Shown here: piece after piece, positions 38,557 to 47,669 of the stretch
Layout: every line of letters begins with the position of its first letter
How positions within the stretch are numbered: position 1 is the first letter of the stretch
Assembly (NCBI RefSeq): GCF_000243075.1
Contig: NC_016745.1
Coordinates: forward strand, 301,501 to 365,500
Length of the DNA stretch: 64,000 nucleotides
DNA from: Oceanimonas sp. GK1
Lineage (GTDB): Bacteria; Pseudomonadota; Gammaproteobacteria; Enterobacterales; Aeromonadaceae
Direction of reading: 5' to 3'
Made by a program: the position numbers and the translations under genes
The notes under the pieces: generated by a model
The model's database searches: none
What the model was told of the DNA's origin: nothing
Seen by the model: the letters and a program-made list of their open reading frames with translations, nothing else

Positions 38557-39429
38557 TCAGGCCGTTACCAACCCCAATGCCAGCCCGGCGGTCAATACCA
38601 GGGTACCCTTGGCGGTGAGCGCCAGTGCCCGGTTCAGCTCGGCGCCTTCACGGGTTAGCACCAGCTTCAGCCCTTGGGCCAGTGGCCACAGCCCCGCCAA
38701 TGCCAGATATCCCCAGCCGGTCATCAGCCGCTCGCCCGCCAGCAGGGCCAGCGCCAGCACCGCGCCCTGCCAGGCCCGGGCCAGGGGCAGCCCCAGCCGC
38801 AGCGCCAGGGTGTGCTTGCCGGCCAGGCGGTCACCGTCCAGATCGCGAATGTTGTTGATGTTGAGCACCGCCATCGACAGCAACCCCGCCACCAATGCCG
38901 CCCAGCCACCGGTGGCGGTGAGTTCGGGCCGCATCAGCCAGCCGGTGCCGAGCACCGCCACCGGGCCGAAGAACACAAACACCGCCGCATCTCCCAGCCC
39001 CGAGTAGCCGTAGGGCCGCCGGCCCAGGGTATAACCCAGCGCCGCCAGCACCGACAGCGCTCCCAGCAGCAAAAACCCGAGCCAGGCGGCCAGGTTGCTG
39101 CCCAGCGCCAAGGTCAGCAGCGCCAGTCCGCTCGCCATTGCCAGCCCCACCACCCATACCATGGCCCGGCGCAGCTGCGCCGCCGTGACCCGCCCCGAGG
39201 CCAGCACTCGGGCCGGCCCGATGCGCTCATGGCCGTCGGTGCCGCGCAGACCGTCGCCGTAGTCGTTGGCCAGGTTCGACAATATCTGCAACAGCAGCGC
39301 CGTGAGCAGCGCCAATGCCAGCACGCCGGCATGGATGGTGCAGGCAGACGCCGCTCCCAGCACAATCGAGGCCACCGCCAGCGGCAGGGTTTTGGGGCGA
39401 ATGGCCAGCAGCCAGGTCGTCAGGGGCAT
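38557..39429 (-). CDS. menA: 1,4-dihydroxy-2-naphthoate polyprenyltransferase MenA
   Basis: 290 aa UbiA-superfamily membrane enzyme with about eight or nine helices. Asp-rich motifs: NLANDYGDGLRGTD (residues about 52-65) and NNIRDLDGDRLAGKHTLA (about 178-195). N-terminal WLLAIRPKTLPLAVASIVLG is typical of MenA. It prenylates DHNA in menaquinone synthesis. No other complete men genes adjoin, apart from a MenC-like gene divergent from it. Confidence 0.93.
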   Translation of the reverse strand: MPLTTWLLAIRPKTLPLAVASIVLGAASACTIHAGVLALALLTALLLQILSNLANDYGDGLRGTDGHERIGPARVLASGRVTAAQLRRAMVWVVGLAMASGLALLTLALGSNLAAWLGFLLLGALSVLAALGYTLGRRPYGYSGLGDAAVFVFFGPVAVLGTGWLMRPELTATGGWAALVAGLLSMAVLNINNIRDLDGDRLAGKHTLALRLGLPLARAWQGAVLALALLAGERLMTGWGYLALAGLWPLAQGLKLVLTREGAELNRALALTAKGTLVLTAGLALGLVTA

Positions 39430-39555
39430 GAAAACAAATTCCCTCTTGTAGAAGTGGCCTTATGATACTCACTCGGCCCCGGCAATAAACACCTCTGTCG
39501 CTCACCGTGCCACCATGTTACCTTTATGTGAAAGTAAATAGCTGAGCGCCTTGCC

Positions 39556-40464
39556 ATGTCCATTTCGGTTTACCGCTATGCCCTGCCCCTGACCAAAGAG
39601 AAGCTGATCGACGGCGTGACCGTGCGCCGCCGCCACGGCTTTTATGTCCATATTAACGGCCACTGGGCCGAGGTGGCCCCGCCGGTAACCGCCGATCCGG
39701 CCGCCACCGAAACCGAACTGCTGGCCGCCTGCAAACAGCTTGAACAAGGCCTTGAACCCAATACCACACTCCCCTGGATACGTTTTGGGCTGGGCTGTGC
39801 GCTCATGCCACTCACCGCGCCCCCCGCCCCCAGCCTGCCGCTGCTGGAAGGGGAACGGGAAGCCATTATTCGCGCCTGGCGCTGCCGCCGAGTGCATCCC
39901 ACTCAGGCCTGGCTGACCCTGACCGGCGATGTGCAGTTTGACGCCGGCCTGGTGCGGGAGCTGTCTATTCTGGTGCCCGGACTAAGACTGGTGCTGGATG
40001 CCGGCGGCCGCCTCAGCGAAGCACAGCTGATGGATCTCTGGCGGCACATCGACCGCCGCGCCATTCACTGGCTGCTGGACCCCGGTGTGGATGAGGCAAG
40101 CACTCAGGCCCTTGCCCGGCAGCACGGCTGGCCGGTGGCACTCAGTGCCGAGCGCTGCGGCGGCCGGGTGCCGGTCGTCTTTGACGAGCTGAAGGCTCTG
40201 GTGCTGCGCCCGTCCCTGCTGGGCGAGCCGGCACTGTGCCGGCAACTGGCCACTGCGGCTCAGGCACAAGGAGTGGACGTGATGCTGGCGGGCAATCTGG
40301 AAAGCGGCCTGGGTCACCACCACATTGCCCAACTGGCGGGCGAGCTGACCCCGGGCCAGCCGGCCCTGCTCGATGGCCTGCGTTATTTGCTGCACAGCGG
40401 CGTGAACCTGGCGGGGCAACCGCAAGCCCGTCACCTCACCCTGATTTACGGACCGGGCTGTTGA
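39556..40464 (+). CDS. MenC-like (o-succinylbenzoate synthase family) protein, catalytic residues mostly lost
   Basis: 302 aa. Weak but ordered similarity to MenC of the enolase superfamily: N-terminal VYRYALPL, barrel segments LRLVLDAGGRLS, HWLLDPGVDE, LKALVLRPSLLG and the hallmark NLESGLGHHHIAQLA near the C terminus. By eye against E. coli MenC, the catalytic Lys of the KVKVG motif is replaced (WLTLTG), the Glu of LEEP becomes Leu, the Asp of the WDES motif is gone, and the second catalytic Lys is Arg (LRPS); only the LDA Asp remains. It lies divergent from menA. It may be a pseudoenzyme or an unusual MenC. Confidence 0.68.
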   Translation: MSISVYRYALPLTKEKLIDGVTVRRRHGFYVHINGHWAEVAPPVTADPAATETELLAACKQLEQGLEPNTTLPWIRFGLGCALMPLTAPPAPSLPLLEGEREAIIRAWRCRRVHPTQAWLTLTGDVQFDAGLVRELSILVPGLRLVLDAGGRLSEAQLMDLWRHIDRRAIHWLLDPGVDEASTQALARQHGWPVALSAERCGGRVPVVFDELKALVLRPSLLGEPALCRQLATAAQAQGVDVMLAGNLESGLGHHHIAQLAGELTPGQPALLDGLRYLLHSGVNLAGQPQARHLTLIYGPGC

Positions 40465-40514
40465 TAAAACAGCCACTCAAAACGCACCAAATTGGTGCAA
40501 AACACAAGGTTTTC

Positions 40515-40543
40515 TTGGCAATCCAAGGGTAAATCCGTATAGT
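40515..40543 (+). promoter_or_regulatory. Sigma-70 promoter of rnb
   Basis: TTGGCA, 17-bp spacer, TATAGT, ending 30 bp before the rnb start codon. Confidence 0.75.
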
Positions 40544-40573
40544 CAGGCCGATATTTCGACAGGTTCCCGACAC

Positions 40574-42553
40574 ATGTTTCAAGACAACCCCCTGCTGGCC
40601 CAGCTCAAGCAACAAATCCGCGACACCCTTCCCACCAAGGAAGGCATGGTCAAAGGCACCTCCAAGGGCTTCGGCTTTCTCGAAGTCAGCGACAAGGAAA
40701 GCTACTTCATTCCGCCGCCCCACATGAAAAAGGTGATGCACGGCGATCGCATCACCGCCGTGCTGCGCACCGAAAACGACAAGGAGTTGGTGGAGCCCGA
40801 AACCCTGCTTGAGCCCGGTCTGACCCGCTTTGTGGCCAGGGTAAAGTGGTTCCGTGACCGGCTCAATATTGTGCCGGATCACCCGCTGATGAAAGACGCC
40901 ATCAAGGCCCGCACCGGCAAGGGGCTGGACGAGAAGAACCTGAAGGAAGGCGACTGGGTACTGGCGGATCTCAAGCGCCACGCCCTGAAAGACAACGGCT
41001 TTTTCGCCGAAGTGGTGGAGCTGATTGCCGCGGTGGACGATCCCATCGCCCCCTGGTGGGTGGTGCTGGCCCGCAACAGCCTGGCCAACCAGGCGCCCCA
41101 GGATCGGGAACAGTGGGAGCTGCTGGAAGAGACCCTGCCCCGCCAGAACCTGACCGAAGTGCCCTTTTTCACCATCGACAGCGAGTCCACCCAGGACATG
41201 GACGACGCCCTAAGCGTGAAAAAACGGGATAACGGCGGCTGGGAGCTGCTGGTGGCCATTGCCGATCCTACCGCCTATGTGGCCCACGACAGCGAGCTGG
41301 ACAGCATCGCCGCCAAGCGCGCCTTTACCGTCTACCTGCCGGGCCGCAACATTCCCATGCTGCCGCGCACCCTGGCCGACGAGCTGTGCTCCCTGAAGGA
41401 AGGCGAAGACCGCCACGCCCTGTGCGCCCGCATTCATATCGATGCCGATGGCAAGGTCGCCGACGACGCCGAGTTTTTTGCCGCCCGCATTCGCTCCCAC
41501 GCCCGCCTGGCCTACGACAAGGTCTCCGACTGGGTAGAAGGCACCGGCGACTGGCAGCCCGCAAGCGAGGTAATCGCCGAGCAGCTGCGCGAGCTGACCG
41601 CCTTCACCCGCGCCCGCAACACCTGGCGCAGCACCCACGCCATCGTGTTTCCGGACCGTCCCGACTTCCGCTTTGAACTGGACGACGCCAGCAACGTGGT
41701 GGCCATTCATGCCGATCACCGCCGCATCGCCAACCAGATGGTGGAAGAGTCGATGATCGCCGCCAACCTGGCCTGCGGCAACTGGCTGACCAAACACTGC
41801 GGCACCGGCGTGTTCAACGTGCATGCCGGCTTTGACGAAGAGAAGCTGGCCCAGCTGCAGGAACTGCTGCAGGAGCACGGCGCCCCGGTAGACCCGGAGC
41901 GGCTGACCACCCTGGAAGGCTTCTGCGAGCTGCGCCGCTGGCTGGACGCCCGCGACACCAGCTACCTGGACAACCGAGTGCGCCGCTTCCAGTCCTTCGC
42001 CGCCATGAGCGTGACTCCGGGCGAGCACTACGGCCTGGGCCTGGACGCCTACGCCACCTGGACCTCGCCCATTCGTAAATACGGCGACATCATCAACCAC
42101 CGCCTGATCAAGGCCATTCTGGCCGAGAAGGCCCACGACGCCCACGCCCCCAATGCCGAGCTGGCGGTACACCTGTCCGAGCAGCGCCGCATGCACCGCC
42201 GTGCCGAGCGCGACATCGCCGACTGGCTGTATGTGCGCTACCTGCAACCGGCGGTGGCCAGCGGCCACCCCTTTGACGCCGAGATCATCGACATCGGCCG
42301 GGGCGGCGTGAAACTGCGCCTGCAGGAAAACGGCGCCGTGGTGTTTATGCCGTCTTCCCTGATCCTGGCCAACCGGGACCGGCTGGAATGCAGCTGGGAC
42401 GACGGCCGGGTCTACCTCGACAAACAGCCGGTGTACGAGCTGGGTCAGCACATTCAGGTGATCCTGACCGAAGCCATTGAAGACACCCGCTCGCTCATCG
42501 CCAAGCCGGCCATTCCGCTGGTACCGGAGAAGCAGGAAAAGCCCGCTTCCTGA
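40574..42553 (+). CDS. rnb: Exoribonuclease II
   Basis: 659 aa. Cold-shock domains at the N terminus (KGTSKGFGFLEVSDKESYFIPPPHMKKVMHGDRI), RNB catalytic domain with the metal-binding cluster FTIDSESTQDMDDALS near residue 200, central YHADHRRIAN-type HADHRRIANQMVEESMIAAN and MSVTPGEHYGLGLDAYATWTSPIRKYGD, then a C-terminal S1 domain. It degrades single-stranded RNA 3' to 5'. The length is slightly above E. coli RNase II (644 aa). Monocistronic, with a clear promoter and terminator. Confidence 0.96.
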   Translation: MFQDNPLLAQLKQQIRDTLPTKEGMVKGTSKGFGFLEVSDKESYFIPPPHMKKVMHGDRITAVLRTENDKELVEPETLLEPGLTRFVARVKWFRDRLNIVPDHPLMKDAIKARTGKGLDEKNLKEGDWVLADLKRHALKDNGFFAEVVELIAAVDDPIAPWWVVLARNSLANQAPQDREQWELLEETLPRQNLTEVPFFTIDSESTQDMDDALSVKKRDNGGWELLVAIADPTAYVAHDSELDSIAAKRAFTVYLPGRNIPMLPRTLADELCSLKEGEDRHALCARIHIDADGKVADDAEFFAARIRSHARLAYDKVSDWVEGTGDWQPASEVIAEQLRELTAFTRARNTWRSTHAIVFPDRPDFRFELDDASNVVAIHADHRRIANQMVEESMIAANLACGNWLTKHCGTGVFNVHAGFDEEKLAQLQELLQEHGAPVDPERLTTLEGFCELRRWLDARDTSYLDNRVRRFQSFAAMSVTPGEHYGLGLDAYATWTSPIRKYGDIINHRLIKAILAEKAHDAHAPNAELAVHLSEQRRMHRRAERDIADWLYVRYLQPAVASGHPFDAEIIDIGRGGVKLRLQENGAVVFMPSSLILANRDRLECSWDDGRVYLDKQPVYELGQHIQVILTEAIEDTRSLIAKPAIPLVPEKQEKPAS

Positions 42554-42572
42554 GAGTGACAACCTAATACTG

Positions 42573-42606
42573 AAAAGGCCTGCAACTGCAGGCCTTTCTT
42601 TTTATT
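42573..42606 (+). terminator. Intrinsic terminator after rnb
   Basis: AAAGGCCTGCA and TGCAGGCCTTT stem followed by CTTTTTATT. Confidence 0.88.
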
Positions 42607-42674
42607 ATCTTTTTAACCGCCAATTCAGCAGCAATTCGGCAAACCAGACCAAGCACTGTGGTTCCAGTTGCTTT

Positions 42675-43682
42675 TCAGTCAGTGGATGAAGACTTCTTCC
42701 CAGCCGACTCCTTGAGCAGGATAAAATGCTCGATTAACCGGATCATCAGGGTTTTCTGATCCGGCAGGCTTTCCGCCACCAGCAGCGCCAGGGCCACCAG
42801 GGTGTTGTCGTTGATTAGTTGTTCAACCGGCCGGGCCAGCAGTGCCGCATTACGGCGCAGGTACCACAAAAACAGGAAGGAGCCGCAGCGCTTGTTGCCG
42901 TCGGCCAGGGGATGATTTTTGATCACAAAATACAGTAAATGGGCGCCCCGGCTGGCCACATTGGGGTAGAACAGCTCATCGCCAAAGCCCTGCTCTATGG
43001 TGGCCAGCGCCGAGGCCAGGCCATCACCCCGCACCCTGCCAAACAGCTCGGTCGCCTCGCCCTTGGCGATCAGGGTCTGCTTGAGCTCGCCGATGGCGGC
43101 CAAGGCCTCGTCCAGCTCCAGCGGGCGCATATCCGGCTGTTTGATACCGATTTCCGCCAGTTGCTGCTCATCGTAGCCCTGCAGCAGGCTCCAGGAGCGG
43201 GCATAGTCGCTGATCACCCCCGCCACCGCGGCCCCTTCCGCTGACACCAGCCCCTGATTGCTCAGGGTGCGGCTGAGCAAATTCATCGCCTGCTCGAACT
43301 CGATGCCCCGCTCCGCCAGGCGGCGCCGGTTAAGGGTGTAGCCCTGAACCAGGTGCTCTTTCAGCACCTGGGTCGCCCACTGGCGAAACTGGACGCCGCG
43401 CTGGGACTTTACCCGATAGCCCACAGATATGATGACATCCAGTGAGTAACGAGAGACCGGCTTGTCTGAGCCAGCAATATGCATTTTTTGCATATTGCTT
43501 TCCTCGGGCAGCTCGCCCTCCTTGAACACATTGCGAATGTGGCGGGAAATCACTGACTGATCGCGGCGAAACAGCTCACACATCTGGGCCTGATTCAGCC
43601 ACACCGTTTCCTGCTCCAGCGCCACTTCCAGTTGTGCTTGCCCGTCGGCACTGGTGAAAATTTGGATCTGTTGGTTTGGCAT
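42675..43682 (-). CDS. RhuM-type protein with C-terminal Fic/Doc domain
   Basis: 335 aa. The N-terminal two thirds match the virulence RhuM family: VWLNQAQMCELFRRDQSVISRHIRNVFKEGEL, KPVSRYSLDVIISVGYRVKSQRGVQFRQWATQVLKEHLVQGYTLN. The C-terminal part has the Fic/Doc active-site segment FVIKNHPLADGNKRCGSFLF (HxLxDGNKR), suggesting nucleotidyl- or phosphotransfer to a protein target. Start at 43682 (MPNQQIQIF); a longer frame from 43754 is possible. No antitoxin gene is visible beside it. Such proteins usually belong to the variable gene pool. Confidence 0.83.
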   Translation of the reverse strand: MPNQQIQIFTSADGQAQLEVALEQETVWLNQAQMCELFRRDQSVISRHIRNVFKEGELPEESNMQKMHIAGSDKPVSRYSLDVIISVGYRVKSQRGVQFRQWATQVLKEHLVQGYTLNRRRLAERGIEFEQAMNLLSRTLSNQGLVSAEGAAVAGVISDYARSWSLLQGYDEQQLAEIGIKQPDMRPLELDEALAAIGELKQTLIAKGEATELFGRVRGDGLASALATIEQGFGDELFYPNVASRGAHLLYFVIKNHPLADGNKRCGSFLFLWYLRRNAALLARPVEQLINDNTLVALALLVAESLPDQKTLMIRLIEHFILLKESAGKKSSSTD

Positions 43683-43768
43683 CGTCTGGTTCGTTCCGTG
43701 GCTAGCATTCGGTTGGTTTAGCCTCAGTAACAATGCTTTGCCAACGGGTGTCAACCGCTAAACAACAT

Positions 43769-44722
43769 CTACTTGGCACTGGCCATGTCTGCCAGCACCT
43801 CCGCCACCAGCGACTGCTGATGGCCCACCCGTTGGGTGACCTGCTGCACAATCTCCATCCGGGTCTGTGCGCCCGCCTGAATATCGTCAATCGCCGCCAG
43901 GGCCTGGCTGGCCTCCTGCAAACAGGTGCCGCGGGACTGATCGATATTCTCCAGCCCGGTGCGTGCCCTGGCGGCGGAATGCCCCAGGTTTTCGGCAATG
44001 TCCCGAATTTGTTCGCTGGACTGGTTCACCCGGCGGGACAAATTGCGCACCTCGTCCGCCACCACCGCAAAACCCCGGCCATGCTCCCCCGCTCGCGCCG
44101 CTTCGATGGAGGCATTGAGGGCCAGCAGGTTGGTCTGTTTGGCGATGTCCTGAATGTTGCCCACAATGGCGCCGATTTCGGCGGATTGCTCCTGCAACTG
44201 ACTGAATATCCGATCGATATTCTCCATATCACCGGCGAGTGAGCGGATCGCGGCCTCCGAGGCGCGAATGCGGTGGGCGGTCTCGGCCACCTTGTTGCCG
44301 GATTGCCGGGCCAGCACGCCGGCCTGTGCCATTTCTTCCAGGATCCGCCCGGCATTGGTACTCAGTTTGTCCAGGTCCGCCAGCAGGCGTTGAGGGTTGA
44401 CCAAAGCGGATGCAGGCTGAGCCGTGTTTGCGGGCGCGGGTACGGCTACCGGTGGCGGCGAAGGTGGTGTTTCCATCACAACCGGCTCAGCTACTGCCTG
44501 TTCGACCATCTTCACCGGCAACCGCAGGGCCAGGCAAGCCGTCACCAAGAGCAATAAGATGCCCGATAAAGACAGTGCCAGGGCCGCCCCATCCTGAGCT
44601 CCCTGTCGAACGGAAAGCGTAACCAGCATCATGGCCAGGAGACTGAAACACATGCTCAATACGATTTTGATACGAGATTCGGGGGATGTTGTGCAAACAA
44701 CACCGGCTTGATAAGCGTCCAT
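43769..44722 (-). CDS. Short methyl-accepting chemotaxis protein without a periplasmic sensor domain
   Basis: 317 aa. Two transmembrane helices (about 18-38 and 48-67) are separated by only about 10 residues ([10 protein letters not shown]), so no extracellular ligand domain exists. A Pro/Ala/Val-rich linker (about 78-105) leads to the signalling domain with the hairpin tip [44 protein letters not shown]. It should talk to CheA/CheW. It follows pcaD on the same strand by 108 bp, which hints at a role in responding to aromatic-compound metabolism; that is inference. Confidence 0.87.
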   Translation of the reverse strand: MDAYQAGVVCTTSPESRIKIVLSMCFSLLAMMLVTLSVRQGAQDGAALALSLSGILLLLVTACLALRLPVKMVEQAVAEPVVMETPPSPPPVAVPAPANTAQPASALVNPQRLLADLDKLSTNAGRILEEMAQAGVLARQSGNKVAETAHRIRASEAAIRSLAGDMENIDRIFSQLQEQSAEIGAIVGNIQDIAKQTNLLALNASIEAARAGEHGRGFAVVADEVRNLSRRVNQSSEQIRDIAENLGHSAARARTGLENIDQSRGTCLQEASQALAAIDDIQAGAQTRMEIVQQVTQRVGHQQSLVAEVLADMASAK

Positions 44723-44796
44723 GGCGAGTCATCCCTTGCAGGTTCAGTGCTTGATATCTGTTAAGGCGGGAGCGGGAGTGTGGATGGGGGGGCAGA

Positions 44797-44817
44797 CGCA
44801 CCCTGTTACCGGGTGCG
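44797..44817 (-). other. Hairpin between pcaD and the chemoreceptor gene
   Basis: CGCACCC and GGGTGCG form a 7-bp stem with loop TGTTACC. There is no U-tract on the minus strand, so it need not stop transcription from pcaD into the chemoreceptor gene. Confidence 0.45.
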
Positions 44818-44830
44818 CCGTCGTTGCAGG

Positions 44831-45613
44831 TTACTCCAACTGTTTCAGCAGCCATTCGGCAAACCGGGCCGGCACTTCCACCGAGGGCACATGGCCCACC
44901 TGCTCCAGGATCACCGGCTCGCCGGCGCCGCTGCATTCGGCCAGGGTGCGCAGGGTGTCGGGCGGGGTGGCCACGTCGTCGCTGCCGCCCACCAGCAGCA
45001 GGGGCACGCCATGGCCCTGCAGTTGCTCACGGAAGTCGGCGCGGCCCAGCATCTCGCACAGCAGGGCGTAACTGTTGGCGTCATTCCGGCCCATGATGGT
45101 GTTCCAGCCGGCCAGCAGGGCAGGCTGGGCCTGGCAGGCGGCGGGACCAAACCAGCGCGGCACTATGTCCACCGCCATGGTGGCCAGGCCCAGTTCCCGC
45201 ACCGCCCTGGCGCGGGCTTGCCAGGCCTCGGCGGTGCCGATCACCGCCCCGGTATTGGTGAGGGTGGCGGACAGCAGGCGTTCGGCGTTGGCACTCAGCA
45301 GTTGCTGACCGATCACCCCGCCAATGGAGGTACCAACGAAGTGAAACCGCTCCGCACCAGCCTGGCCGACCAGCGCCAGCACTTCCGCCGCCAGATCGGC
45401 GGGGGTAATGGCGTCATCGTGCCAGGCGGCACTGCTGCCGTGGCCGGGCAGATCCCAGCTCAGCACCCTGTAACGGGGCAAGAGGGCGGGCAGCAGGTCG
45501 TCCCACACCGCCTGGCTCATGCCCAGGGGATGGGCCAGCACCACCAGCGGCAGTGCAGCATCGCCCAGCAGGCGGTAGCCGACGGCGCGGCCATTGATGT
45601 TCAGAAAAGACAT
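44831..45613 (-). CDS. pcaD: 3-oxoadipate enol-lactonase
   Basis: 260 aa alpha/beta hydrolase that opens beta-ketoadipate enol-lactone. Nucleophile elbow HFVGTSIGGVIGQQLL (Ser in GTSIGG), oxyanion region VVLAHPLGMSQAVWDDLLPALLPRYRVLSWDLPGHGSS, acid in LLLVGGSDDVATPP, and catalytic His in LEQVGHVPSVE. GGAGG lies upstream. Fourth gene of pcaI-pcaJ-pcaF-pcaD. It takes the product of CatC, so catD would be an equally valid name. Confidence 0.93.
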   Translation of the reverse strand: MSFLNINGRAVGYRLLGDAALPLVVLAHPLGMSQAVWDDLLPALLPRYRVLSWDLPGHGSSAAWHDDAITPADLAAEVLALVGQAGAERFHFVGTSIGGVIGQQLLSANAERLLSATLTNTGAVIGTAEAWQARARAVRELGLATMAVDIVPRWFGPAACQAQPALLAGWNTIMGRNDANSYALLCEMLGRADFREQLQGHGVPLLLVGGSDDVATPPDTLRTLAECSGAGEPVILEQVGHVPSVEVPARFAEWLLKQLE

Positions 45614-45672
45614 TCAGCCTCCAAATAATTAAGGGAACGCCGGCCTGGACCGGCACCTCCCTGAATCCGACC

Positions 45673-46878
45673 TTAAACCCGCTCAATCAGGGTAGCAATA
45701 CCCTGGCCGACACCCACACACATGGTGCACAGGGCCAGGCGCTTGTTCTGCCGGTGCAGCTCGTGGGCGGCGGTTTGCAGCAGGCGGGCGCCGGACATGC
45801 CGAGCGGGTGGCCCAGGGCAATGGCGCCGCCGTTAGGGTTGACTCTGGGGTCGTCGTCCTTCAGCCCCAGCTCCCGCATGCAGGCCAGGGCCTGGGCGGC
45901 AAAGGCTTCGTTGAACTCGAACAGGTCGATGTCGTCCATGGTCAGGTTGTGCCGCTCCAGCAGCTTGCGTACCGCCGGCACCGGGCCAATGCCCATGATG
46001 CGCGGCTCAACGCCACCGGTGGCCATGCCCAGCACGCGGGCCATGGGTTTGAGACCGTGGCGCTGCACCGCTGCTTCGCTGGCGATCAGCATGGCGGCGG
46101 CACCGTCGTTCACCCCGGAGGCGTTACCGGCGGTGATGCTGCCACCGGCCCGGAAGGGCGTCGGCAGCCTGGCCAGCTTCTCTGCCGTGGTGTCCGGGCG
46201 CAGGTGCTCGTCGTCGGCAAAGATCAGCGGCTCCTGCTTGCGGCGGGGAATCTCCACCGGCACGATTTCCTCGGCAAAACGGCCATTTTTCTGGGATTCA
46301 GCGGCTTTCTGCTGGGAACGAGCGGCAAAGGCGTCCTGATCTTCCCGGGAGATATTGAACTGTTCGGCGACGTTTTCCGCGGTTTCCGGCATGGAGTCCA
46401 CGCCGTACTGGGCCTTCATCAGCGGGTTGATAAAGCGCCAGCCAATGGTGGTGTCTTCAATGGTCTGGGTACGGCTGAAGGCGGTGTCGGCCTTGCCCAT
46501 CACGAAGGGGGCGCGGGACATGGACTCCACGCCGCCGGCCAGCACCAGATCCAGCTCACCGGCCTTAACGGCACGCACGGCGGTGCCCACGGCATCCATG
46601 CCCGAGCCGCACAGGCGGTTGATGGTGGTGCCGGGCACGCTCACCGGCAGGCCCGCCAGCAGGGACGACATGCGCGCCACGTTGCGGTTGTCTTCCCCGG
46701 CCTGGTTGGCGCAGCCCATGATGACTTCGTCGATGGCCGCCGGATCCAGCGCCGGTGCCTCGGCCAGCACCGCCTTGAACACATGAGCGGCCAGATCGTC
46801 GGGGCGGACCGCCGCCAGGGTGCCGCCGAAGCGACCGATGGCGGTGCGGCGGGGATGGCACAGATAAACGGGCTTCAT
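45673..46878 (-). CDS. pcaF: 3-oxoadipyl-CoA thiolase
   Basis: 401 aa thiolase splitting beta-ketoadipyl-CoA into succinyl-CoA and acetyl-CoA. Active-site Cys in TINRLCGSGMDAVG (about residue 90), catalytic His in NPNGGAIALGHPLGMSGAR and second Cys in ALCTMCVGVGQGIA. GVESMSRAPFVMGKA is characteristic of this thiolase. Starts by ATGA overlap with pcaJ. Confidence 0.95.
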   Translation of the reverse strand: MKPVYLCHPRRTAIGRFGGTLAAVRPDDLAAHVFKAVLAEAPALDPAAIDEVIMGCANQAGEDNRNVARMSSLLAGLPVSVPGTTINRLCGSGMDAVGTAVRAVKAGELDLVLAGGVESMSRAPFVMGKADTAFSRTQTIEDTTIGWRFINPLMKAQYGVDSMPETAENVAEQFNISREDQDAFAARSQQKAAESQKNGRFAEEIVPVEIPRRKQEPLIFADDEHLRPDTTAEKLARLPTPFRAGGSITAGNASGVNDGAAAMLIASEAAVQRHGLKPMARVLGMATGGVEPRIMGIGPVPAVRKLLERHNLTMDDIDLFEFNEAFAAQALACMRELGLKDDDPRVNPNGGAIALGHPLGMSGARLLQTAAHELHRQNKRLALCTMCVGVGQGIATLIERV

Positions 46879-47669
46879 TGGGCGGCCTCCTGGGATACCG
46901 GCTTGGCATGGTGTTCGGCGGTTCTGGCCTTGAGCGAGCGCAGTATCTCCAGCTCCTCGGCAGAGGGCTCGGGGGTCAGGGCCAGCTCATCGGCAAAGCG
47001 TACCGGCCAGCCGGTGGCCTCGCTTACCTGCTCTTTCGTTACGCCCGGATGCAAGGACACCACCACCAGCTCTTTGGTCTCGGCATCGGGGGCCATCACG
47101 CACAGGTCGGTGATCACCTTGGTCGGGCCCCGGCCGATGTTGGGCACGCCGTCGCGTCCCTTGCCGTCCCGGCCGTAGCCCAGGGTGGTGATGAAGTCGA
47201 CGGCCTCAACAAAGGCCCGCGGCGAGTGCTTTAGGGTGATAAACACTTCCCGGGCGTTGGAGGCGATTTCGGGGGCGCCGCCACCACCGGGCAGGCGCAC
47301 CTTGGGTGATTGATAGTCGCCGATCAGGGTGGTGTTGAGGTTGGCGTAGCGGTCAATCTGGGCGGTACCCAGAAAGCCCACATCGATATGGCCGCCCTGC
47401 AGCCAGTAGCGGAACATCTCCGGCACCGCCACCGTGGTCAGCGCCTGCTCGCACAGCTCGCCGTCGCCGATGGACAGGGGCAGGATGTCGGGCTTGGTTT
47501 GCAGGGTGCCGGATTCATAGATCAGCACCACCTCGGGGGCGTGGGTCAGGCGTGCCAGGTTGGCCGCCTCGCTGGGCAGGCCGATGCCCACAAAACAGGT
47601 CATGCCGTTGCTCAGGGCTCGGGCGGCGGTGACCGTCATCATTTCGGAAGCGGTGTATTCGAGCGTCAT
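46875..47669 (-). CDS. pcaJ: 3-oxoadipate CoA-transferase subunit B
   Basis: 264 aa. CoA-transferase beta subunit: CFVGIGLPSEAANLARLTHAPEVVLIYESGTL, with the catalytic Glu in YESG, plus GGGGAPEIAS. With PcaI it transfers CoA from succinyl-CoA to beta-ketoadipate. It overlaps pcaI by TAATG and pcaF by ATGA, so the three are translationally coupled. Confidence 0.93.
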   Translation of the reverse strand: MTLEYTASEMMTVTAARALSNGMTCFVGIGLPSEAANLARLTHAPEVVLIYESGTLQTKPDILPLSIGDGELCEQALTTVAVPEMFRYWLQGGHIDVGFLGTAQIDRYANLNTTLIGDYQSPKVRLPGGGGAPEIASNAREVFITLKHSPRAFVEAVDFITTLGYGRDGKGRDGVPNIGRGPTKVITDLCVMAPDAETKELVVVSLHPGVTKEQVSEATGWPVRFADELALTPEPSAEELEILRSLKARTAEHHAKPVSQEAAQ

